The notes under the pieces: generated by a model
What the model was told of the DNA's origin: nothing
The model's input: only the letters and a program-made list of their open reading frames with translations
Databases searched by the model: none
Program-made: the position numbers and the translations under genes
In this document: positions 1-9,055 of the stretch, one piece after another
Layout: every line of letters begins with the position of its first letter
Numbering within the stretch: the first letter of the stretch is position 1
From: Winogradskyella sp. UBA3174
GTDB taxonomy: Bacteria; Bacteroidota; Bacteroidia; Flavobacteriales; Flavobacteriaceae
Direction of reading: 5' to 3'
NCBI RefSeq assembly: GCF_002364335.1
Contig: NZ_DEXW01000042.1
Location: 1 to 64,000 of the forward strand
Length of the DNA: 64,000 bases

Positions 1-335
1 TCTTCTAAATGCATCCAATCATTGTTTAAGGATGCCATACCATAAATGTTTTGGCTAGAGATTTTTACATGTAATTCAATAATAGTTTTGAGTTTATCAA
101 TGCATGTGTTTTGAGACGACTGGATTAATTTCATTCCTTCTGTGAACTCTTCAGCTAATGAAATTATAATGGCATTTAATATATCTTGCTTTGAGTTAAT
201 ATGATTGTAAAGGCTTGCAGCTTTTATACCCATTGCCGTTGCCAAATCGCGCATAGTAACAGCACTATAGCCTTTTTCTTTGAATAGTTTAGCAGCTACT
301 CTTACGATTTCTTCTTTACGGGTTTCTTCTTTCAT
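1..335 (-). CDS. TetR/AcrR-family transcriptional regulator (3' end beyond window)
   Basis: The reverse strand from an ATG at 335-333 gives 111 codons before the window edge. The N-terminus has a TetR-type helix-turn-helix at about residues 24-46 (TMRDLATAMGIKAASLYNHI), preceded by the usual basic helix with AAKLFKEKGYSAV. The ligand-binding half is only partly present, so the effector cannot be guessed. Proteins of this family bind operators as dimers and usually repress efflux or metabolic genes. It is divergent from the rhodanese gene that follows. Confidence is high for the family, none for the target. Confidence 0.85.
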   Translation of the reverse strand, partial: MKEETRKEEIVRVAAKLFKEKGYSAVTMRDLATAMGIKAASLYNHINSKQDILNAIIISLAEEFTEGMKLIQSSQNTCIDKLKTIIELHVKISSQNIYGMASLNNDWMHLE

Positions 336-450
336 TTTTTATCTAAAGCACTAAAATAGAAAGATTTTTAAGTTCTGAGTAAATCTAATGTAACTTTGGT
401 TACTTATTATGCCAAGTAGTTTTCGGAATTTTACTTTAAAAAAAAATACA

Positions 451-759
451 ATGGGACTATTAAATGCTTTATTTGGGAAATCGACTATCAATGTAGCTGA
501 ATATATTGAAAAAGGTGCTATTATTTTAGATGTTAGAACGCAAAGTGAATATGACGATGGACATATAAAAAATGCTTTACATATTCCAGTTCAGGAAATA
601 GGCAATAGATTTAATGAGGTTAAAAAACTAAACAAACCTCTTATCGCTTATTGTGCGAGTGGTATGCGTTCTGGTAGTGCCACGAGTATGCTGAAATCTA
701 AAGGCATCGATGCTATTAATGGAGGCGGAATGGGAAGTTTGAAACGGAAGTTAGGCTAA
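451..759 (+). CDS. rhodanese-like domain protein
   Basis: A 102-residue single-domain rhodanese. It shows the family landmarks: LDVRTQSEYDDGHIKNALHIP near residues 27-47 and an active-site loop CASGMRS with the persulfide-carrying Cys, which is the C-x4-R/S type used in sulfur transfer. An in-frame ATG at 409 would add 14 residues, but the ATG at 451 (MGLLNALFGK) gives the normal N-terminus and is preferred. There is no signal peptide, so it is cytoplasmic. The sulfur donor and acceptor are not indicated by its neighbours. Confidence 0.85.
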   Translation: MGLLNALFGKSTINVAEYIEKGAIILDVRTQSEYDDGHIKNALHIPVQEIGNRFNEVKKLNKPLIAYCASGMRSGSATSMLKSKGIDAINGGGMGSLKRKLG

Positions 760-762
760 AGA

Positions 763-1386
763 CTAATCCAAAATACCCTCTAAATTATTAAGTTGATTCA
801 AGTCCTCAATAGGATTTTCATTATACTGCAATTTCCAACCCAAGGAATTAGTTAGAATTAAGAATTTTGAAAGCTCACTAATGAGTCGATTTTGTGCATT
901 AGATTTTAAGTCTGAAGCTTCAATCTTTTTCATTATAGATTTATTGACAGTTTTCTTAATTTCGTTATAGTCTTTAGCTTCAAATTGATTTAAAAAATCC
1001 GCTTGAATATCATAATATTCAAAATCTGGACTAATTTTTATTTCTTCTTTCGGAATACTTACAATGTTTAACGTTTTAGTTGTTTCGTCTATTTCATATT
1101 CAATCTTACTTAAATCATATGCAATTGTCACATCTGCATTCACTATAACAATAGCGCGTTTTTCTACTTCTAACAAATCACCAAACACGAGTTTAGAGTT
1201 TTTATAGGTAAACACTTCACTAAAATGACCTTCGGTAACGACAAGCTTTCCAACGTTTTTAACCTGTTCTTGTATTAATGCCGTATTTTCTTGTAGTACA
1301 ATTTTATCCTCTGTCTTATCTCCACAATATTTAAAAGTGAAGAGAACAATTAAAGTAATTATAACCCCAAATAGTATTTTTCGCAT
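763..1386 (-). CDS. DUF4230 domain protein, membrane anchored
   Basis: A 207-residue protein with one N-terminal hydrophobic segment (about residues 4-20), then an extracytoplasmic domain resembling DUF4230. The alternating pattern around VTEGHFSEVFTYKN, and the central beta-rich part with AIVIVNADVTIAYDLSKI, fit that family. Its function is unknown. The gene ends 3 bases after the rhodanese stop and converges with it. It diverges from the amidohydrolase gene with a short spacer. Confidence 0.7.
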   Translation of the reverse strand: MRKILFGVIITLIVLFTFKYCGDKTEDKIVLQENTALIQEQVKNVGKLVVTEGHFSEVFTYKNSKLVFGDLLEVEKRAIVIVNADVTIAYDLSKIEYEIDETTKTLNIVSIPKEEIKISPDFEYYDIQADFLNQFEAKDYNEIKKTVNKSIMKKIEASDLKSNAQNRLISELSKFLILTNSLGWKLQYNENPIEDLNQLNNLEGILD

Positions 1387-1473
1387 AGGCTAATTTAATA
1401 AAAATAGAACTTTATACTAGAAATTAATATCTTTAGCTTGCTTAAAGATATTCTAATATATAAATCAATTTAT

Positions 1474-3198
1474 ATGAAATCAAGATTTTTAATTTTAATT
1501 ACTACAGCGCTAATGGTTTTTAGTCTTTTAGCCTGTTCGAACCCTAAAAGCGAGTTTGCTACCCTATTAATTTATGGTGGTACAATATATACTGTAGAGT
1601 CAACATCTGAAACCGTAGAAGCAGTGGCAACAAAAAATAATAAAATTCTTTTTGCGGGAAGTTCAGCTGAAGCTGAGACCTACAAAAATGAGCAAACTAA
1701 GGTTATTGATTTAAAAGGCAAAACCATGACACCAGGCTTAATTGAAGGTCACGGACATTTTATGGGCTTGGGCTATAACGAGCTAAACCTAGACTTAATG
1801 AACACGACAAGCTACCAAGACATTGTTGACGCTGTTGCAGCACGTGTTAAAACGGCGAAACCAGGAGAATGGATTACAGGACGTGGGTGGCACCAAAGCA
1901 AATGGGATAGTATGCCTTCAGAAACTGTACACGGTTTTCAAACACATCACTTACTAAGCGAAGTATCACCAGATAATCCCGTTTATCTTAGACATGCAAG
2001 TGGTCATGCTGGATTTGCCAATTCTAAAGCAATGGAAATTGCAGGACTCCAAGCATTAGTTTTAGATGGCACTAAAACATATGATGTAGAAGGAGGGGAG
2101 GTTCTTGTTGATGCTCTAGGAAGACCTACTGGTGTTTTTAATGAACGTGCTCAAAGCCTAATTACACAACATATTCCAGGAAAAACTCCAGAAACAGATA
2201 TTAAAGCCTTTGAATTGGCAGTTGAAGCTTGTCATAAAAACGGAATCACAAGCTTCCACGATGCAGGAATTGGAAAAGAAACAATTTTGCTTTTCGAAAA
2301 AATGAAAGCAAAAGGAAAAATGAATACACGTATTTATGCCATGTTAACAGGTTGGGATGAAGACTTGCTTAACGAATGGTTTGCTAAAGGTCCGATGGTA
2401 GATACTGAACATCTTATGACTATTAGATCTGTAAAGTTAAATTGCGATGGTGCTTTAGGCTCTCGTGGAGCATGGCTTTTAGAACCTTACAGCGACAGAC
2501 CTGACCATTTTGGGCACGAAACACTACCTATGGAGTTTGTTAAAAAAACTGCCTTAAATGGTCTAAAAAACGGTTTCCAAGTCTGTGCGCATGCAATAGG
2601 AGATAGAGCAAATAGAGAAATTCTAGATCGTTATGAAGCAGCCTTTAAGGAATTACCTCATTTAACTTCAGATCATAGATATAGAATAGAACATGCGCAA
2701 CACCTGCACCCAGATGATATTCCTCGTTTTGCTGAACTGAAAGTTATTCCTGCAATGCAAGCCGTACACATGTCATCTGACCGACCTTGGGCGATTGATC
2801 GCTTAGGTAAAAAGCGCATCAAAGAAGGTGCTTACATGTGGCAAGATTTATTAAAAAGTGGAGTGCCTATTATTAATGGAACAGATGTACCTGTTGAACC
2901 TATTAACCCTATTGCTAGTTTTTATGCAAGCGTGAGTAGAAAAACCTTAAAAGGAATGCCCAAAGGAGGTTACGAACCAGAGCAAAAAATGACTAGAGCA
3001 CAAGCTTTAAAATCGTATACACTAGATGCTGCATATGGTGCTTTTGAAGAAGATATTAAAGGCTCAATACAAGTTGGAAAGCTAGCTGATTTTACAATTT
3101 ACAACCAAGATTTAATGACTGTTGAGGAAGATGAAATTCTGGACACCAAAGTTGTAATGACCATATTTGGTGGTAAAGTCGTTTATACTAAAAAATAA
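1474..3198 (+). CDS. amidohydrolase family lipoprotein (YtcJ-like)
   Basis: A 574-residue exported metal-dependent amidohydrolase. The N-terminus is a lipoprotein signal with lipobox LLAC (Cys at about residue 21). The catalytic domain shows MTPGLIEGHGHFMGLG (metal-binding H-x-H), CAHAIGDRAN, RIEHAQHLHPDD and NGTDVPVEPINP, matching the Amidohydro_3 subgroup that includes YtcJ. The substrate is unknown; relatives cleave N-acyl or N-formyl compounds. A TTG at 1438 is in frame, but the ATG at 1474 starts directly at the signal peptide and is preferred. A stem with a long loop follows the stop. Confidence 0.85.
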   Translation: MKSRFLILITTALMVFSLLACSNPKSEFATLLIYGGTIYTVESTSETVEAVATKNNKILFAGSSAEAETYKNEQTKVIDLKGKTMTPGLIEGHGHFMGLGYNELNLDLMNTTSYQDIVDAVAARVKTAKPGEWITGRGWHQSKWDSMPSETVHGFQTHHLLSEVSPDNPVYLRHASGHAGFANSKAMEIAGLQALVLDGTKTYDVEGGEVLVDALGRPTGVFNERAQSLITQHIPGKTPETDIKAFELAVEACHKNGITSFHDAGIGKETILLFEKMKAKGKMNTRIYAMLTGWDEDLLNEWFAKGPMVDTEHLMTIRSVKLNCDGALGSRGAWLLEPYSDRPDHFGHETLPMEFVKKTALNGLKNGFQVCAHAIGDRANREILDRYEAAFKELPHLTSDHRYRIEHAQHLHPDDIPRFAELKVIPAMQAVHMSSDRPWAIDRLGKKRIKEGAYMWQDLLKSGVPIINGTDVPVEPINPIASFYASVSRKTLKGMPKGGYEPEQKMTRAQALKSYTLDAAYGAFEEDIKGSIQVGKLADFTIYNQDLMTVEEDEILDTKVVMTIFGGKVVYTKK

Positions 3199-3241
3199 AA
3201 AGCATTAGTTTTCTTATCATAAAAAGCCTAGCTAATGCTTA
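3199..3241 (+). terminator. weak stem-loop after amidohydrolase gene
   Basis: Complementary arms AAGCATTAG (3200-3208) and CTAATGCTT (3232-3240) lie immediately after the stop codon. The loop is about 23 bases and no clean U-tract follows. It may end the transcript but is weaker than other terminators here. Confidence 0.4.
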
Positions 3242-3520
3242 AATAAAGATTAAAAGCAACGCAAATTTACTTAATACTTAAAGACTCTTTATTAATATAA
3301 TATTAGGGGATATGTTAAGGTTATAATTAATTAAAAATTTTAAGCCTTACTACTCTACGACTTGTATGGCATATTTTTTCGCAAATCTAGACAAGTCGCT
3401 AATTAGCTAAATGTGTATATGGTAAAGAATCTTTCTAAAATAGACATTATTTAAAAACAGTTTAAACAAAACTAGAGATACGCTCTTCTTAAAGAGAACG
3501 ATCTATTGATAGGGTTTAAA

Positions 3521-4136
3521 TCTTTAATAGTGATTTTGAAAAAAATTTTGATGTAAAAATTAAAAAAGCTAAAATACCCTATCAGATATTCTTGTTGTTA
3601 GATTTGTAACAGAAATAAAACTTCATGATAAATTAATAATTATTACACTTTTAAGGCATGAACCTATAAATGAATTAATAAATATTGAAAATAACCCTGT
3701 TTTAGCTTCCCTCACATAAATCAAAAAAAGAAGAGAAAAAAGAAGAACAAATCACAACAATCATTAATACTAACACAATTACTTCAGATAACGAGACTAA
3801 ATATAATATGGAAGGGGTTTTAACTGCTAACAGTAAATTTGTAAAACCAGCTGATAATATAAGACACTCTTACTGGATTATACATGAAATTAATAATGGT
3901 CATGGATCTCGAAAATTATGAGAATGGGCGACCTAGGATTTGTTTACCATATGATTGAACAAAAAAAAGTAGCCTTAAGGACTAAGTTAAGGAAATACAA
4001 TCAATTAACCGTTTGGTAAGTTTATAATAGTTCTAAATTCTTTAGATATAAAAGAAGAGATCCTAATTTAAAGGAAGTGTCAGGATTTGACTTCTTTAGT
4101 TCTACTCCCTTATATAAATCTACTGGAACTATTTAA
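3521..4136 (+). pseudogene. heavily decayed gene of unknown family
   Basis: No intact frame exists between 3199 and 4147, but protein-like stretches follow one another on the plus strand in shifting frames. The order is a piece reading KNFDVKIKKAKIPYQIFLL, then VRFVTEIKLHDKLIIITLLR, then a lysine/glutamate-rich linker leading to ADNIRHSYWIIHEINNGHG. Next comes MRMGDLGFVYHMIEQKK in another frame, an in-frame stop after QLTVW, and finally SKFFRYKRRDPNLKEV to the stop at 4134. This implies at least three frameshifts and one nonsense codon. I do not recognise the ancestor. The stretch 3242-3520 holds nothing I can assign. Confidence 0.55.
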
Positions 4137-4147
4137 GAACTTATAAC

Positions 4148-4486
4148 CTATTCTTTTTTTAGCTCTAGTTTCTCAGCAAAGTAATCACAAAAATCTTTCA
4201 TAGTAGCTGTCATTTTTTCATCTTGAGTGGCGCGAAAAAATGTGTCGCTCATGGTCACCAAAGTTTGATGAAAAAAGAGTTTCATCTCATCTACTGGCAT
4301 ATCTTTAGTCCATAAATCAATTTTTAAAGTCTCTTGCGCCTTGCTGTCCCAAACTGATAACATTACCGCTTTAGCCTCTTCGTTATCTACACCACCATCT
4401 TGTGCAGTCCAATTTAACTTTTCTGGCACGCGGTTTTCGTCAAGTTCTACGTTTAGTTCTATTTTAGATTTTATAATCTTAGACAT
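4148..4486 (-). CDS. gldC: gliding motility protein GldC
   Basis: This 112-residue soluble protein matches GldC over its whole length (SKIELNVELDENRVPEKLNWTA near the start, KAQETLKIDLWTKDMPVDEM in the middle). In Flavobacterium johnsoniae GldC is needed for efficient gliding and is encoded with GldB; its biochemical role is unknown. It is the second gene of the gldB-gldC pair. Its ATG overlaps the gldB stop by one base (TAATG), so the two are probably translationally coupled. Confidence 0.93.
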   Translation of the reverse strand: MSKIIKSKIELNVELDENRVPEKLNWTAQDGGVDNEEAKAVMLSVWDSKAQETLKIDLWTKDMPVDEMKLFFHQTLVTMSDTFFRATQDEKMTATMKDFCDYFAEKLELKKE

Positions 4487-5454
4487 TACTTTTTTGGTTT
4501 AAATTTTGATTTTCTAAATAATTCTTCAGGTTCTGTTTGCATTATTTGCATCATATCTTTTCCTGATGTTTCTGCATAAGCTCTTAAAATTTGCCACCCA
4601 ATATATTGCCCTAATCTCCCAGGTGATTCATTATCTAATTCTAAATAAAATTTAGTAAATGGAGCATCTGCAATAAAACGATTTGAGAGTTTACTATCTG
4701 TACTGTACAATAATTCTTTTTCAATAAAATAAGACCAAATTGCACTTTCGTTTGCACCTGCCCATTTCATTTGTTCTTCAGTATAGCCTATTCTCTCTGC
4801 TTCTGTTTTAAGCGGAAGTATTACATCCTTAAAATATAATAGTTTACCAAAATAAATCATCTCATCTAATAAGGTCTTTCTGTTTGTTTGAAAGATATAT
4901 TTTTGACCATAACCGTTAGTCATGTCTACTACAATTTGCTCCTTTCTAAAGTTTTTAGCTAAATATGACGGAATGTTGCCATTTACATAAAACTTATGAT
5001 CTTCTCCCAAATAATTATCTAATGCTATCAAAGCTATAGTATCTGTTATAATTACTTTATCTCTATATTGAACAGTATTAGTTAGTGTTATAACCCTTGG
5101 TATTGAGAACACTTTATCATAGTATTTAATATGCTGAAACATAAGCTCCAACTCCTCTTTTGTATCTTTAAAATTTTCAAAGGTTTTGTTAACCTCTTGC
5201 AAAATTTCATTCTGTAAAGAATCATTTAATTTATTTACCCAAATTGAATCTGGTGTATGCTTAGAAAATAAAAATGGGTAGGCTTCTTTAAGTCTTGGTA
5301 AATCTTTTGATGTTGCCTTTGAAGATGCAATATCAAAACGTTCTACGACAAAATCAGCTTCAATCTTAGCAATATCATTTTCTAGCTTAGAATCATCATC
5401 ACAAGAGACAAAGCATATTGCCACTATTAAAATAAAGTAAATTCTTAAATGCAT
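4486..5454 (-). CDS. gldB: gliding motility lipoprotein GldB
   Basis: A 322-residue lipoprotein. The signal peptide MHLRIYFILIVAICFVSC ends in a lipobox Cys followed by acidic residues. The body matches GldB, including DNYLGEDHKFYVNGNIPSYLAKNF and the C-terminal WQILRAYAETSGKDMMQIMQTEPEELF. GldB is essential for gliding and type IX secretion in F. johnsoniae. Upstream in-frame starts exist at 5466 and 5505, but a -7 element at 5510-5503 predicts transcription starting near 5496, which rules out 5505. The ATG at 5454 gives the best signal peptide. Confidence 0.93.
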   Translation of the reverse strand: MHLRIYFILIVAICFVSCDDDSKLENDIAKIEADFVVERFDIASSKATSKDLPRLKEAYPFLFSKHTPDSIWVNKLNDSLQNEILQEVNKTFENFKDTKEELELMFQHIKYYDKVFSIPRVITLTNTVQYRDKVIITDTIALIALDNYLGEDHKFYVNGNIPSYLAKNFRKEQIVVDMTNGYGQKYIFQTNRKTLLDEMIYFGKLLYFKDVILPLKTEAERIGYTEEQMKWAGANESAIWSYFIEKELLYSTDSKLSNRFIADAPFTKFYLELDNESPGRLGQYIGWQILRAYAETSGKDMMQIMQTEPEELFRKSKFKPKK

Positions 5455-5489
5455 TTTATAAAACATTTTTAATCCTAACACTATTAAGC

Positions 5490-5497
5490 TATTTTTG
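5490..5497 (+). promoter_or_regulatory. -7 element of nadE promoter
   Basis: TATTTTTG on the plus strand matches TAnnTTTG. It lies back to back with the gldB element in the 84-bp divergent spacer and gives a leader of about 35 bases for nadE. No -33 TTG is evident. Confidence 0.45.
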
Positions 5498-5502
5498 TTT
5501 TG

Positions 5503-5510
5503 CAAAGGTA
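5503..5510 (-). promoter_or_regulatory. -7 element of gldB-gldC promoter
   Basis: TACCTTTG on the minus strand matches the Bacteroidota -7 consensus TAnnTTTG and would start transcription about 40 bases before the gldB ATG. No clear TTG -33 element is visible. Confidence 0.55.
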
Positions 5511-5538
5511 CACTTCTTTAAATTAAATTATAAATATT

Positions 5539-6327
5539 ATGCAAATAGAAAAGGTCGTAAATCACATTGTAGATTGGCTAAAAGATTATGCCACAAACGC
5601 TAAAGTTAATGGTTTTGTAATAGGAATTTCTGGTGGTATTGATTCTGCAGTAACCTCAACACTTTGTGCTAAAACAGGTTTAGAACTTTTATGTATTAAA
5701 ATGCCTATACATCAGGCAGAAAGTCATGTAACAAGAGCAGAAGAACATATTACACAATTAAAACAACGATTTACTAATGTAAGAGATACTAGAGTCGATT
5801 TAACACCTGTTTTTGAAGAATTTAAAACCGAAGTCACTTTAGAAGGCAAACAAACAACTGTAGATATGGCTCTAGCAAATACAAGAGCACGTTTAAGAAT
5901 GGCTACACTCTACTACCATGCTGGCTTACAAGGCTTATTAGTAGCAGGTACAGGGAATAAAGTTGAAGACTTTGGTGTTGGTTTTTATACAAAATATGGT
6001 GACGGAGGTGTCGATTTAAGCCCTATTGCTGACTTATTAAAATCTGAAGTTTATAAAATTGGTGAATACCTAAAAGTACCTGACTCTATAATGAAAGCAG
6101 CACCTAGTGACGGCTTATTTGGAGATGCACGTAGTGACGAAGACCAAATTGGAGCCTCTTACCCAGAATTAGAATGGGCAATGCAAATGAAAGATGAAGG
6201 TAAAACTGCAGATGATTTTGAAGGACGACAAAAAGAAGCTTTTGAAATATTCCTTAGATACAATACGTTAAACAAACACAAGATAATACCTATACCAATT
6301 TGTGATATTCCTAACAATTTGAGATAA
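5539..6327 (+). CDS. nadE: NAD+ synthase (NH3-dependent)
   Basis: A 262-residue NAD synthetase that amidates deamido-NAD with ammonia and ATP, the last step of NAD synthesis. The ATP-binding P-loop of the N-type ATP pyrophosphatases is clear (GISGGIDSAVTSTLC, residues about 28-42), as are the second ATP/NaAD region GTGNKVEDFGVGFYTKYGDGG and the PSDGLFGDARSDEDQIGASY loop. It lacks the N-terminal glutaminase domain of larger NadE forms, so it should use free ammonia. It is divergent from gldB. Confidence 0.95.
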   Translation: MQIEKVVNHIVDWLKDYATNAKVNGFVIGISGGIDSAVTSTLCAKTGLELLCIKMPIHQAESHVTRAEEHITQLKQRFTNVRDTRVDLTPVFEEFKTEVTLEGKQTTVDMALANTRARLRMATLYYHAGLQGLLVAGTGNKVEDFGVGFYTKYGDGGVDLSPIADLLKSEVYKIGEYLKVPDSIMKAAPSDGLFGDARSDEDQIGASYPELEWAMQMKDEGKTADDFEGRQKEAFEIFLRYNTLNKHKIIPIPICDIPNNLR

Positions 6328-6349
6328 ATCGTGTAGTTTATCGATTAAA

Positions 6350-6382
6350 TTGTGTGAAATTCTTAATTTTTAGTTATTTTTG
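6350..6382 (+). promoter_or_regulatory. promoter of the LuxR-type regulator
   Basis: TTG at 6350-6352 is followed after 22 bases by TATTTTTG at 6375-6382. This fits the Bacteroidota pattern TTG-N(17-23)-TAnnTTTG. The predicted start near 6389 gives a leader of about 65 bases. Confidence 0.6.
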
Positions 6383-6453
6383 TTTAACGAACCCCTTGAT
6401 TTTCAGTATCTAGCTCAGTTACAAACCCTAACCATAACCAAAAATCAATTTTA

Positions 6454-7083
6454 ATGATACAAATTTTGATTGTTGACAATCATCCTATCGTAAGAACTGG
6501 ATTAGAATTATTTTTAAATAGTAAACCCGATTTTAAAGTCGTAGGTAAATTAAGCAGCGGAATAGAAATTTTTGAATTTGTTAGACGCCATAATGTAGAC
6601 GTTATCATTTCTGAAATTGACTTACCAGAACTAAATGGTATTACTGCATTACGCGCTATTAAAAAAGAAAACAACTCTGTGAATGTCTTAATGTTTAGCC
6701 ATCAACCAGAAGAAATTTACGCTATTAGTACATTAAAAGCTGGAGCTTCTGGCTATTTAAATAAAACTGCAGACCTAGAAACTATTGAAGCAGCTATTAG
6801 AAAAATAAACCATGGGGAAATTTATTTAAGCGAAAAGATGGATAAGCACTACCGTTACGAAGATACTCGTAAGAGTAGAAGTCGCTTGTTTAAAAAACTA
6901 TCTACGCGAGAAGTTGAAGTTCTAAAACTACTATCTATAGGTAGAAAAAATAAAGAAATTGCACAAGAACTAGATATCAACGAAAAAACGGTAAGTACCT
7001 ATAAAGCAAGACTGTTTAAGAAGTTAAATGTAACTAATATTGTAGATTTAATTCACCAAGCGAAACATCATAACTTGGCTTAA
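6454..7083 (+). CDS. NarL/LuxR-family response regulator with atypical receiver
   Basis: A 209-residue two-domain regulator: receiver (1-120) and GerE/LuxR helix-turn-helix (about 148-205, LSTREVEVLKLLSIGRKNKE ... KTVSTYKARLFKKLNV). Aligned to NarL-type receivers, the phospho-acceptor Asp position is Glu54 (SEIDLP where family members have LDLNMP) and the second acidic pocket residue is Asn9 (VDNHP instead of VDDHP). Ser82 and Lys104 are kept. Glu can mimic phospho-Asp, so it may act without a kinase. No kinase is adjacent. It converges with dnaG. Confidence 0.88.
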   Translation: MIQILIVDNHPIVRTGLELFLNSKPDFKVVGKLSSGIEIFEFVRRHNVDVIISEIDLPELNGITALRAIKKENNSVNVLMFSHQPEEIYAISTLKAGASGYLNKTADLETIEAAIRKINHGEIYLSEKMDKHYRYEDTRKSRSRLFKKLSTREVEVLKLLSIGRKNKEIAQELDINEKTVSTYKARLFKKLNVTNIVDLIHQAKHHNLA

Positions 7084-7090
7084 TATTTCC

Positions 7091-9055
7091 TTACCCAATT
7101 ACTTTACCAAGTTTACGAGATAACAACATCTTTAAACCAACATAATCTTTTACGTCCTCTATTATAGTGTGTGTGTCTGATGTGCCGTTTAAAGTTTCAT
7201 TTTTGTATTCTGCCACTTTCTGATCTATAAGATGACATCTTAAGCTCAATATGGTCTGACTTACTAACTGCGATACAGAATGCTCTTTTTCTTTTGGAAT
7301 GATATTATTACGATGCCAATCATGCAGGTTATATTTTTCGTCATCCATCAAAATGGTTGTAACCATACTTGCAGATTCTTGGTCTAACTGATTGATAAAG
7401 TTCTTAGTTGAAAAATCTTTATCTTGATTTAATTTATCAATTATAGAATAATATAATATTTTAAACTTTTCATTAGTAAACTGCATTTCATCTTCTTGAA
7501 GATCTAAATACAATTTTTCAAAGACACGTGTTTCGTGTATTGTAGGTTCTAATACTAAATCACCAGAAACTTCATCTTCCTTTAAGATTAAATCTTCAAA
7601 TTGCTCAGTCTTATCGCCATAAAGCATTAATATTTCAATAATTTTTCTTTCTAATTCGTACTGAATATCAATCTTTTGCTTGGGTTGTTCAACATTTTTT
7701 ACGACCTCAAATGCTTTCTGTTCTTGTTTATAGCTTTTATTAGCTTCTTGAGCATCCTTTTTATTAATTTGAGCTAAAGTACTAAACAACACATTTTCAC
7801 TAATATCCATAATGCGCCCACATTCTTGAATATAAACTTCGCGCTTTATCTGGTCTGGAATTTTAGAAATACTATTTACAATTTCGCGAATTGTTTCAGC
7901 CTTTTTTATTGGATCATTATTTGCCTCTTTAACTAATAACCCAGCTTTAAATTGAATAAAATCTTTAGCATTTTCAGTAAGATATTCAGTAACTTCTTCT
8001 AATGTATTAGATTTTGCAAAACTATCTGGATCTTCACCATCTGGAAACATACAAACCTTAACGTTCATACCTTGTTCTAGAATTAAATCTATACCTCTTA
8101 TAGAAGCTCTGATACCAGCAGCATCTCCATCAAAAAGGACTGTAATATTATTGGTAAGACGATTAATTAATCGAATCTGATCTGAAGATAAAGCAGTACC
8201 AGAAGATGATACTACATTTTTGACTCCTGTTTGGTAAAACTGAATCACATCTGTGTAGCCTTCTACCAAATAACAATTGTCTTCTTTAGCAATGGTCTGC
8301 TTTGCAAAAAACAAACCATAAAGCACCTTACTCTTATGATATATTTCACTCTCTGGTGAATTAAGATATTTAGCTGCTTTCTTATCGTTAGTTAAAATAC
8401 GTCCACCATAGCCAAGAATACGACCACTCATACTATGAATAGGAAACATAACTCTACCTTTAAATCTATCAAAACGCTTTTGGTCCTTGACAATAGTAAG
8501 ACCTGTTGCTGCTAAAAAGTCTAGGTTATAACCTTTACCTAAAGCATCATCTGTAAAGGCTTGCCACTCATCTAAAGAGTATCCTAATTGAAATTTTTTA
8601 ATAGTCTCTTCAGTAAATCCACGTTCTTTAAAATAGCTTAAACCAATGGCTTTTCCTTGATCTGTTTTATGCAATACTTTTTGAAAGTATTCATTCGCAT
8701 ATTCACTGACTAAATATAAACTTTCTCTAGCATCTTGTTGCTCCTTCTCTTCGTCAGTACGTTCAGTTTCTTCAATTTCAATATTATACTTTTTGGCTAA
8801 ATACTTTATAGCTTCCGGATATGTAAAATGCTCGTGTTCCATTAAAAAAGTAACAGCATTGCCACCTTTACCACTAGAAAAATCTTTCCAAATTTGCTTT
8901 ACAGGAGATACCATAAAACTAGGAGATCGTTCATCACTAAAAGGACTTAGGCCTTTAAAGCTGCTTCCTGATTTTTTGAGCTGCACAAAATCACCTATAA
9001 CCTCCTCTACGCGAGCGGTTTCAAATACTTGTGCTATGGAGTTTTGTGAGATCAT
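7091..9055 (-). CDS. dnaG: DNA primase DnaG
   Basis: This 654-residue primase makes the RNA primers of replication. Domains: an N-terminal zinc-ribbon-like part (about 30-70), the catalytic core with RFKGRVMFPIHS, GYGGR and Toprim motifs YLVEGYTDVIQFYQTG and TVLFDGDAAGIRAS, and a C-terminal helicase-interacting part. The four zinc ligands of CHC2 are all changed: Ser37, Ser40, Asp58 and Ser61 stand where E. coli-type primases have Cys, His, Cys, Cys. From memory this also holds in other flavobacterial DnaG proteins, so it is probably a lineage trait. The gene ends 7 bases from the convergent LuxR-type gene. Confidence 0.95.
   Translation of the reverse strand: MISQNSIAQVFETARVEEVIGDFVQLKKSGSSFKGLSPFSDERSPSFMVSPVKQIWKDFSSGKGGNAVTFLMEHEHFTYPEAIKYLAKKYNIEIEETERTDEEKEQQDARESLYLVSEYANEYFQKVLHKTDQGKAIGLSYFKERGFTEETIKKFQLGYSLDEWQAFTDDALGKGYNLDFLAATGLTIVKDQKRFDRFKGRVMFPIHSMSGRILGYGGRILTNDKKAAKYLNSPESEIYHKSKVLYGLFFAKQTIAKEDNCYLVEGYTDVIQFYQTGVKNVVSSSGTALSSDQIRLINRLTNNITVLFDGDAAGIRASIRGIDLILEQGMNVKVCMFPDGEDPDSFAKSNTLEEVTEYLTENAKDFIQFKAGLLVKEANNDPIKKAETIREIVNSISKIPDQIKREVYIQECGRIMDISENVLFSTLAQINKKDAQEANKSYKQEQKAFEVVKNVEQPKQKIDIQYELERKIIEILMLYGDKTEQFEDLILKEDEVSGDLVLEPTIHETRVFEKLYLDLQEDEMQFTNEKFKILYYSIIDKLNQDKDFSTKNFINQLDQESASMVTTILMDDEKYNLHDWHRNNIIPKEKEHSVSQLVSQTILSLRCHLIDQKVAEYKNETLNGTSDTHTIIEDVKDYVGLKMLLSRKLGKVIG

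Noticed and set aside
3480..3600. GATAGGG / CCCTATC pair as a possible hairpin or riboswitch
   Set aside because: The arms are about 75 bases apart in a region explained better as decayed coding sequence, and no conserved aptamer core is present.
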